A stretch of DNA of 64,000 nt from Camelus bactrianus (Eukaryota > Chordata > Mammalia > Artiodactyla > Camelidae): the NCBI RefSeq assembly GCF_048773025.1, contig NC_133559.1, forward strand, positions 16,460,501-16,524,500, in the 5' to 3' direction. Shown piece after piece: positions 56,438-64,000 of the stretch. The notes beneath the pieces were generated by a model. The model saw only the letters and a program-made list of their open reading frames with translations, was not told the origin of the DNA and made no database searches. The position numbers and the translations under genes were made by a program. Each line of letters opens with the position of its first letter. Position 1 is the first letter of the stretch.

Positions 56438-56640
56438 CGAGTTCTCAACCAGGGCCAGATTTTTGCCCCTTGGGACTTCTGCAACATCTAAAGACATTGT
56501 GGGCTGTCACAGCTTGGAAGTGCATCTAGTAGGTAGAGACCAGGGCTTCTGCTAAACATGCTACAATGCACAGGACAGCCCCCCACAACAAAACAGTATC
56601 CAGCCCCAAACATCATAGAGCAGAGATTGAAAACCTCTGC
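56438..56640 (+). mobile_element. MER5A (non-autonomous hAT-Charlie DNA transposon)
   Basis: 'gttctcaaccagggccagattttt', 'gcaacatctaaagacattgtgggctgtcacagc', 'gcatctagtaggtagagaccagggcttctgctaaacatgctacaatgcacaggacagcccc' and the terminal 'gattgaaaacctctgc' match MER5A along its whole length. Eutherian-age MITE, no coding capacity. Confidence 0.9.
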
Positions 56641-57059
56641 TCCAAGCACTCAATCAAAAGGGATTTGGCACAACTGAAGACCAAATATAAAAAAGAGCAT
56701 CTATTTTATTCTTGGAAAATTGTCTCTAGGGATAAACTGTCCAAGAGTTAGCCTGGACCAAGGTTTCCACATCCTGATATGCTAATTAGTTGGCATCGTC
56801 TATGTTTTCCAGTTTGCCTTCTTCAAGAGTGGCCCATGGAATTTGCTTAGCCCTTCTTTGGGTTAAAATCAGGAGTGGAAAATTTAACTTCTAAGAGGAA
56901 AATAAACAGAAAATGAAAAGTATGTGTAATAATGGAAGCTCATGTGCAAATTTTCGTTGAACGCATTCTTTTCCGTAAGTCTCCTCACCCCCCCGCATGC
57001 CATCCCTCCAGGCCACAGATGTATACATAACCTCTTCGTATGTTAAGTATCTCGGAGAA

Positions 57060-57260
57060 GAGCTCAAATTTGGACCCAGAAGAATGGAATTCAATTTCCA
57101 ACTCTACCAATAACGAATCTTGAGCAAATCACTTATCTTCTTTCAGCTTTATCTTCTCCACCAGTAAAAAGGGGCTAAGCACATATTCCAAAGGGATGTG
57201 GATTTTTTTCATGAAGTAATTTACATGAAAGCACTTGGCAGAACTATAAAGTGTGATCTA
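57060..57260 (+). repeat. MIR SINE, diverged
   Basis: 'agaatggaattcaatttccaactctaccaataacgaatcttgagcaaatcacttatcttctttcagc' and 'catgaaagcacttggcagaac' follow MIR. Confidence 0.65.
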
Positions 57261-58405
57261 ACCGCTCACAAGACGATGATCACACACACAAAGGGCTTCT
57301 CCTCTGTGGGGTATGTGGTTTCTCTTTATTAGATTTTCTCACATTATCGCTGCCTATGTAAGTTTCTCCTGGGTGACATTCTGTTTCTTAGGCTGCACTG
57401 GAGAAATACTCGTTATACCATGAAAGGGAAACTGAATTCAACTTATTTTACTCATGTCCCAAAGGAGAGTCTTGCTTCTAAGAAGGCAGTACATCCCATT
57501 ACAATGAGAAAGCTGAGGATGGTTAGACAGACAATATTTATAACGTAGCTCTCCATGTTCCCAGTGATGAGATCTTCACATTACCCAATGCTTTCTTGTC
57601 CTACAATCATTCTTGCTGCTTTGAGCCAGACTCGTATTGCTCTGTAGTTCTCATCTGTTTTTGCCTTTCCTTAACTTAACAGGATGCTGGAGTTTTACTT
57701 TCAAAATCAACACAATTTCAAGGGTTGTTTTTTTTTTTTTTTTTGGTTAAGTTGAAAATAGAGCATGCCATCCTTCCATTACAACCTGAGCTTCTCTTAA
57801 GAATTAGAGAGGGGGGCCTGTCCACATACATGTGTTATTAATTAACTTTTATCTGATGATCTCGAAGCACTGGTAGCAATTTTAACACACATGGTTTCTC
57901 ATAATTGCCCCGCTTGCCTGTAAAGTCTTGTTATGCAGAGCAGAATTATTCTGAGGACGAATAAGCTGAGTGTCGTGATGTGCGGTGAGTTCCTGAGAAC
58001 AGAAACTCCTATGACTAAACTCTCCATAAACAGAGCAAATCAGAGAATAATAACAAATGTTTTTATCATGCAGGCCAGCCAAATCACATTTGGGTTTCCA
58101 CTTCACTTTGCTGAGAGAATTGAAGATGCCCCCCCAGCAAAGGTATGCCATTTTTGTTTTAAGCTCTACACCTGTGCTGTCTGCTCATTGAAGCCAACCC
58201 CTCCCTCCAGCTGTACGGCTGCCTATGGAGAGCCCCTCAGGCATCTCCCAGGTGCTATGGGCTGGGAATAAGCAGAGATGGGCAGACACTTACTTACTGA
58301 CATGGGGCCCCCTTTCAAACACAGAGATAGAAAACCAGGCATATGATGTAGTGGAGGTAGATTTGGACCCAAGTATCTGACTTCTGATCCCATCGCTCTT
58401 AATGG

Positions 58406-58646
58406 GGCGGTGGCAAAGTATGACCTGTGGCCCAAATCCAGGCAGCTACTGGCTTGTAAACAAAGTTTTATCGGAATATCACAGTGCTCATTGCTTTGTG
58501 TATTGTCCGTGGCTACTTTTGTGTGACTCCAGCAGAGCGGAGCAGTTGTAAAAGAGATGTATGGCCCATAAAACCTAAAATGTTTTTAAATGTGTTTTAA
58601 ATGTTTACTATCTGGTCCTTTGGAGAAAAAGTTTGCAGCGCTCTGC
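58406..58646 (+). mobile_element. hAT-type MITE (MER family)
   Basis: 'ggtggcaaagtatgacctgtggcccaaatcc', 'gtaaacaaagttttatcggaatatcacag', 'tattgtccgtggctacttttgtg', 'atggcccataaaacctaaaatg' and 'tttactatctggtcctttggagaaaaagtttgc' match a common full-length eutherian hAT MITE whose exact MER number I do not recall. Confidence 0.8.
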
Positions 58647-58803
58647 TTAGCAGCTGGGTTTCATTTGAGAGAGTCCAATGGTACATACTTTGGGCATACA
58701 GAGAACACAAAGAAACAAACGTCAGAGTCCTTGACTCCAGAATCTTTCAGTTGGAGAAATGTAACGATGTACATAAAAAGTTAATTAATAATACAAGAGT
58801 TGG

Positions 58804-58885
58804 GGGGAGGGTATAGCTCAATGGTACAGCGTGTGCTAAGGTTCAATTCCCAGTACCTCCACTAAAAAAATAAAATAAAATAAAT
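58804..58885 (+). mobile_element. Vic-1-type camelid SINE with internal deletion and target-site duplication
   Basis: 'ggtatagctcaatggtacagcgtgtgct' runs directly into 'aaggttcaattcccagtacc', lacking about 18 bases that other copies have between the A and B boxes. It is flanked by aataatacaagagttgg (58787-58803) and aataacacaagagttgg (58886-58902), a 17-base target-site duplication with one difference. Confidence 0.92.
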
Positions 58886-58919
58886 AATAACACAAGAGTT
58901 GGATGATGACATGAGCCAG

Positions 58920-59175
58920 CAGTCAACGACAGCCCAGTGCACTGATCTTATGAGCCAGGATGTATCAACTGCCTGGCACCAAGCCCAACACTTTTCATGC
59001 CTTATAGAGTTTGTTCGTCCCAAAACCCCTTTGAGGTCGATAATTTTAAACAGATGAAGAGCCCTGGATCCAGAGAGCCTTTGTTTGTCCGAGGGACATA
59101 CCACTGGGAAGTCCTGAAGGTAGAATTTGAACCGAGTAAGTGTGAGTCCAGAACGCATACTCCTCACCATCAGCT
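58920..59175 (-). repeat. MIR SINE, antisense, near full length
   Basis: 'gcactgatcttatgagccagg', 'cctggcaccaagcccaacac', 'aaaacccctttgaggtcgataattttaaacagatgaagag' and 'gtagaatttgaaccgag' match a diverged reverse MIR. Confidence 0.65.
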
Positions 59176-59744
59176 GAGTGGGGCAGACACGAAAGCCTCG
59201 GGAGTTAAGTGAAGGGAGGGGTTATTGCGGTCTGGGTGGGCTACCAAGTCTTCAAAGCAGAGATGGGGTCTGAGTGATGCCAGAAGGATGGAGAAGCGTC
59301 TCGGAAACAATCCTCCCCACGTGAGAGAAGACCACGTCGCACGTTAATCCTGACCAGCTAGCCCTGGGGAGGGGACTTGGCCAGAGGACACGTCTTTCCT
59401 ATGACTGATCTCTCCCAGACCCGTTCAGAACCTCCAATAAGTGTTTATTAGCCGCCCCAGGTCAATTGCATCCAACTCCCAGCCACCACACATCAAAGGG
59501 TGGGACCTGAGCCACTGTCAGTGATGCTGGCAGGAGGAGCGGGCTGCAGGTGGCTTGGTGGTTGTCCCTGTGCCCCTAGGAGAGGGCCCGAGGCAGGTCT
59601 GTCTTAGGGCTTTTGGGGAGACATGTGGTTAGAAGCACCCTCGTCATCCAAAGAGAGATTCAGATCTGGTCTCTGCATCCCACGCCATAGCCCCCTTCTC
59701 TGATGGCACCTCTTCTGCAACCATATTAATAGTGGAGCTCAGCA

Positions 59745-59975
59745 CAGCGAGGACCCTGGGAAGCACTAGGCATCAGAGACTCTGGCTCCAAACCTCGGCT
59801 GCACCACTTACTAACAAGTCCTGAGACAAACCTCTTAGTCTGTTAGGGCTTTGGTTTCTTACCCATAAAATGGAGTGATGCCAACCTCACAGGGGTGTCA
59901 TAAGACTGAATAGGCTACGAGATGGGACCCTACATGGAAACGCCAGGTGTGTGTAGGCATGAGCTAAATACCATT
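59745..59975 (+). repeat. MIR SINE, near full length
   Basis: 'gactctggctccaaacctcggctgcaccacttactaac', 'ggctttggtttcttacccataaaatggagtgatgcc' and 'ggggtgtcataagactgaata' follow MIR. Confidence 0.85.
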
Positions 59976-60370
59976 AGAGAGGGAAGTTAAAGGCAGATGG
60001 AAAGCTGGCAACAAGGGAAGGACTCTGGAATAAATGAAGACTGTTCTGCTTCTGGATATGGTTCCTTTCTCCCAAATCAGTGGAGCAAAAGGGGCTCTTT
60101 GCTAAGGATGTGAACCTCATGGAGTGTCCTCCTCCCACAAAGGAGGGGGTCATTTTCCAGCAGTGGAATAAAAACAGTGCTGCTGCTCGCCAACACAGTC
60201 TCCTCTCACAACCTCCCACGTCCACGGGCCAGAGCCCGCCTGAGGTGCTGGCTGCTGACAAGAAGAGAAAAGGAATCATAGAAATTATTTTCTTTGCCAT
60301 GAATATCCTTGTAATACATCTTCCTGTCCCTTTTGTGCCTCCTAATTCTGTCTATCTGTCTCTCTGTCAT

Positions 60371-60390
60371 GCACACACACACACACACAC
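60371..60390 (+). repeat. (AC)n microsatellite
   Basis: About ten CA units. Confidence 0.9.
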
Positions 60391-61459
60391 AATCTACTTG
60401 CAACAGCAAAGAAAATCAAGGTCATCCTAGCTCCGGTCTACACACCTGTGTTTGTAGACAAGCATGTCTCACTAGAATTAAAATCTATTCTTAATTAAAA
60501 CAGCCTTTCCTTGCAAGCCAGGGCTGGGCCCTATTCCCATTTCTCAAATGCTCATGGGCCACAGAAAGCTACAGAGAGAAATGACCAATTCCTACTGACT
60601 TTTCCCAAGGCGAGAATGTTTGAGGCATTTCTTGACTCAGAACTGAACTGGAACCACCCTGCCTTACAGCTGGGGCCCCCGGCAGCTGTGACCTGGAAAC
60701 ATGACTTCGTTTGTTCTTCTTTTATCAGCCAAGGAGACCACACAGAGGCAGGAGGGGCCAGCCACAGCTGCCATCTTGGCCCTTCTTCCTGTCAGGGTCC
60801 CTCTGCCATCCAGACCACTGCCATGGGGAGTTCAGATGGAGCCTGGAAAAAGAGGGTCTGGAGCAGCCAGAATAACTGTCTAAAATCTAGAACCAGCCCT
60901 GCTGCTTGAATTACCATTCAGATTCATTTCGAGATTGCAGAATGTGCTGGCAATGTTTTTCTAAAGGGCAACCCCGGTGCTCCCGAGAGGGAAGCACCCT
61001 CCCCTCTTACACATTTATTCCATCTTCTGGAGGGAAGGAGGGACGTGGGGAGGGGACAGAGCTGGTTCAGCAACCCCACAATCTGCATCTATGTCAGTCA
61101 CTGCAGCCAGAGCTTGCTAGTCAACCAGGCTGGAAATGAACTTCTGCGCCTTGAGCTGGAAGTGTCCTGCCTCAGCACTGCCTGATGGAAGAGACCCCTG
61201 GGCAGTTAACATGTCGCCTCCCTCTCCTCGTGGAACCACATTGTGGTGAATGGCAATCAGTGTTCAAAACAAATAAACTGAGCCATCAGAGAAGCATATT
61301 TTCTCAACAGTCTTAGGAGAGCTTGAGAAGTATATTCTTGTGTTTAAGAAAGAAATTAAAATGCTGACTCAAATCATAATTTCAGCAAGGGACTTGTTAC
61401 ATGGTGCTAGGAAAGTTTCACAATCTCTTTGTACCACTTGAGGAACCATTTTTAAGAGA

Positions 61460-61545
61460 GTGTGTTAGTTTGGGTTCTTCCAGAAGCAGACCCTGAGGCA
61501 AAAATTAAAGTACAGGTACTTTATTGGGAGATGAAGGAAGGTAGC
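61460..61545 (+). mobile_element. LTR-like fragment interrupted by a MaLR LTR
   Basis: 'gtgttagtttgggttcttccagaagcagaccctgaggc' and 'ggtactttattgggag' look like one flank of another LTR-type repeat; 61995-62060 ('ggatctgggaagaataggaagg') may be its other flank. Family not named with confidence. Fossil. Confidence 0.4.
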
Positions 61546-61991
61546 TGTTATGGATTGAATGGTGCCCTGCAAAAGCTTGTTGAAGTCCTAACACCCAGCA
61601 CCTGTGAACGTGACCTTATTTGGAAATAGTGTTGGCAGATGATCAAGCTAAGATGAGGTCATTAGGGTGGGCTCTAATCCAAAAGGCTGTGTCCTCATAA
61701 AACAGGGACGTTTAGACACAGAGGCAGGCTTGCACACAGGGCGAGCGCCACGAGAAGATGGGGCAGAGTTCTAGGCGATGTGTCTACCAGCCAAGAGGTG
61801 CCCCACATTGCCAGCAACCACCAGAAACTTGGGGAGAGGCCTGGAACAGATTCTCTCTCAGAAGGAACCAACCCTGCGAACGTCTTGATCTTGGACCTCT
61901 AACCTCCAAGATTGCGAGAGAATCAGTATCTTTTTTCAAAGCCAACCAGTTTGAGGTATTTTGGTACAGTGGCCCTAGGAAACGAGTACAG
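61546..61991 (+). mobile_element. MaLR LTR fossil (MLT1-like, ERVL-MaLR)
   Basis: Opens 'tgttatggattgaatggtgccc', continues 'gttgaagtcctaacacccagcacctgtg' and 'gatgaggtcattagggtggg', and ends with 'cttgatcttggacctctaacctccaag' and 'ggaaacgagtaca'. A nearly complete solo LTR of the MaLR group, probably of eutherian age; broken. Confidence 0.8.
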
Positions 61992-62529
61992 TAAATACGT
62001 GGGGGGATCTGGGAAGAATAGGAAGGAACTCAGTAAAGGGAGCCTTCTCAGCTAGTTATCATGCTGGTAAATTCGAGGAAACAGTTTGGAACAGGTAGTG
62101 CAGAGATACCACACGTGATGGCGAGGCCGTTGAGGGCGGCCCCGGCAGGCTGGTAATCCCCCTGCACCGCCAGCCTGCAGACGCACAGGGTGGAGAAGGC
62201 TCCACGGACAGAGAAAAGCCTTGCGCCGAGAGGTGCAGGTGGCGGCAGCTGGAAGGCCGGCCAGGCACTGGGGGGTAGGGGGGGAGGTGGGGTGCAGTGT
62301 GGTATGAACAGCACCATCCACTCCAAAGGATGAGCTGAGTCTTCTTCAGGCTGTTGGGAGAATCCATTGCAGAGCGTAACATGTAGGTTATTAAAGAAGG
62401 GGAAAGTATTATTGGCCCCACATTTCATTGGAACAATCCTGCCCATCAGTGCCTCAAGCACCCCCTCCACCGTCATTTGCCTGTCCTGACTGTCATGGGG
62501 GTGTGAGTAGGGCATGGGAGTTGCTCAAA

Positions 62530-62775
62530 AGGAACAGAGCTTCTAAGCCCTTACCTGGGCATTTGCACTCATGCTGCTGTCATGCCTTTGGTACATGTGT
62601 CCCCTTCCTGGGTGTCTTTCTCTCCTCCTCTTTGCATTAAATCCTACCCATTCAAATCCTGTGTCCCCCAGGGGCATCCCTTTACTCCTGCAGCCTGGCC
62701 TTCTCAGAGCCACATGCTGAGCCACTCAATACAGGCCTCTATTGAGTCTTTCTTGAACTGTATTCTGCGTTTATT
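62530..62775 (+). repeat. L2-like LINE fragment
   Basis: 'cttacctgggcatttgcactcatgctgctg', 'ccccttcctgggtgtctttctctcctcctc', 'atcctacccattcaaatcctgtgtcccccaggggc' resemble the L2 body upstream of its 3' end. Confidence 0.55.
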
Positions 62776-63439
62776 AGGGGCTTTCTGAAAAAACAAATGC
62801 CAAATGGCAGTCAAATCAATTCAGGCAGCATTGCGTACCGTATCTCCCTCTCTTCCTCCTGGGTTGCGTGCATAAGGCATGTTCGCATACATAAGGTTCT
62901 GACAAGCCCTGCAGTGAAACAACAACAAACAAAACCTTCCTTAAGTTCGCTCAAACTAATGTTTCCAATACATCTGTCCCCTCTTACTGCAGTACAGTAT
63001 TCCCATCTTGCAGAACAGAGTTTGGGAAATGGTGCCTTCGTTATAAACTCCAGTGGACAAGGCCTTTAGCAATCCTTTGGAAGGGTGGGTCATGTGAGCT
63101 GCTGGCTCCACAGAGCAAGGCCAGGACCAGGTCTAGAGTGTGTGTGTCGGGGTGTGTTGGGGGCGCAGTTTGCTACCTATCAGGGTACCAAGGGCCATGA
63201 GTGGGAGGTGTCCCCAGGCTCTTCATCCCAAAACCGTCCTGAGGTTGGGGGGTGTGGTTTCAGGGATTGGGGGTTGCTACTAAGAGCTGGTGTTTCCCAG
63301 TTTCCTGAGGTGAGACATCTTCCTTCCACCAGATCTGCCCTTTTCCAACTCCCTTCTCCACGTGGCAAACAAACCTCAACCGGCCCCTCAAAATTCATGA
63401 CAAATGTAGTCTCTGATTCCCCACCCAGAGGCAATGAGG

Positions 63440-63565
63440 TTCACATGGGGGGCCAGGATGCTAGGGTCAAAGCCCAGCTCTAGCTGTGCTAGCCAGGTGC
63501 CCCTGGGCCTCCGTTCCTCGCCTGCATAATGGGGACACCAATAAAAGGGCCACAGGAAGAGTTGA
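63440..63565 (+). repeat. MIR SINE fragment
   Basis: 'ggatgctagggtcaaagcccagctctagctgtgc' and 'gggcctccgttcctcgcctgcataatggggac' match MIR. Confidence 0.65.
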
Positions 63566-63761
63566 TCTCATGCATGTCAACAACACAGAAAACAAGATCC
63601 TCTCAGCAAGTGTTAACGGTTAAAGCTGCTCATATCGCTTTACCAGACCCCTCAGTGATATCTACTAGCCCCCGCAACGTATGAGTTCTCCGAGCACAGC
63701 AGCTGGGACTTGTCACAGTGCAGCACCTGATGTGTGACAGCACTTGCTCAGAAAATAAATT

Positions 63762-63868
63762 TAGGGGTGGAGTGTATGGCTCAGTGGTAGAGCATGTGCT
63801 TAGCATGCACAAGGTCCTGGGTTCAATCCCCACTACCTCCATTTGAAAAAGAAAAAAGAAAAGAAATT
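63762..63868 (+). mobile_element. Vic-1-type camelid SINE, well preserved
   Basis: 'gtatggctcagtggtagagcatgtgcttagcatgcacaaggtcctgggttcaatccccactacc' with intact A-box and B-box-like promoter blocks, then an A-rich tail. Among the youngest-looking copies here. On the strand opposite to CD247. Confidence 0.95.
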
Positions 63869-64000
63869 AAGGATGACTTAAGGCACGGCTATGCTCTGTT
63901 CTTTATTTCTACCTCTGATAATATTTCTGACAATGAAAGGTATTGTTAAAACATACCCTCTTCACTAATAGAAAGATGACTTGATTTGCTTTCATCGGTC

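Larger units (their letters stand above)
54671..61545 (-). other. CD247: CD247 intron 1, segment with hAT MITEs and MIRs
   Basis: 54680-55860, 57260-58400 and 60000-61450 show no gene and no repeat beyond those listed. There is a poly(T) tract at about 57727-57744 and a short (AC)n at 60371-60390. Confidence 0.5.
61992..64000 (-). other. CD247: CD247 intron 1, right end of window
   Basis: Contains an L2-like fragment, one MIR and one Vic-1 SINE. Everything else is unnamed intronic sequence. The signal-peptide exon of CD247 (expected to code for a MKWKALFTAAILQAQ-like peptide on the minus strand) was not found up to base 64000. Confidence 0.55.

Noticed and set aside
63762-63850. Possible tRNA gene because of A-box and B-box-like sequences
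   Set aside because: The sequence recurs six times with poly(A) tails and target duplications, so it is a tRNA-derived SINE.
1-64000. CRISPR arrays, prokaryotic operons, riboswitches, phage-like modules
   Set aside because: Spliced mammalian gene and eutherian/camelid repeats throughout; periodic tracts are microsatellites, not spaced direct repeats.

Overview
The window is nuclear DNA of a placental mammal, most likely a camelid (camel, alpaca, llama). Six copies of a tRNA-derived SINE match the camelid-lineage Vic-1 family as I remember it. They are recognised by 'tagctcagtggtagag' followed by 'ggtcctgggttcaatcccc' and an A-rich tail. The older repeat background (MIR, L2, MER5A, MaLR LTRs, old L1) is shared by all eutherians. 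Family names come from memory, not from a search.

The only functional gene I can support is CD247 (CD3 zeta, the T-cell receptor signalling chain), on the minus strand and partial. Exons 2 to 6 lie at 4668-4565, 3366-3310, 2743-2663, 2350-2315 and 1490-1434. Each has canonical splice sites and the reading phase stays open across every junction. They encode the end of the short ectodomain, the transmembrane helix, ITAM1, ITAM2 and part of the linker after it. Exons 7 and 8 (ITAM3 and the C terminus) would lie left of base 1. Exon 1 (signal peptide) was not found, so 4669-64000 is read as part of the very large first intron.

Region by region: 1-491 is an L1 3' end. 492-4668 holds the CD247 exons and short introns, with an intragenic CpG island over exon 3 (about 3306-3780). 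4669-25600 is intron with MIR/L2/L1 debris, a processed pseudogene of MTCH1 (about 9313-10105, minus strand), an LTR-like fossil beside it, a microsatellite cluster at 16-17.6 kb, a GC-rich CpG-dense stretch at 18.7-19.3 kb, and an unidentified retrocopy-like ORF at 22518-22990. 25600-31540 is conspicuously poor in transposons. It contains a 22-bp perfect palindrome made of two STAT-type GAS motifs and a long GGAA microsatellite. 31540-64000 is ordinary intron with old L1, MIR, L2, hAT MITEs, two further LTR fossils and five of the six Vic-1 SINEs.

I see no bacterial-style operon, CRISPR, intact mobile element or new protein system. The more interesting material is the CD247 exon variants, the conserved tandem splice acceptor, the CpG island, the paired STAT palindrome in a transposon-poor block, and the unidentified retrocopy-like ORF.
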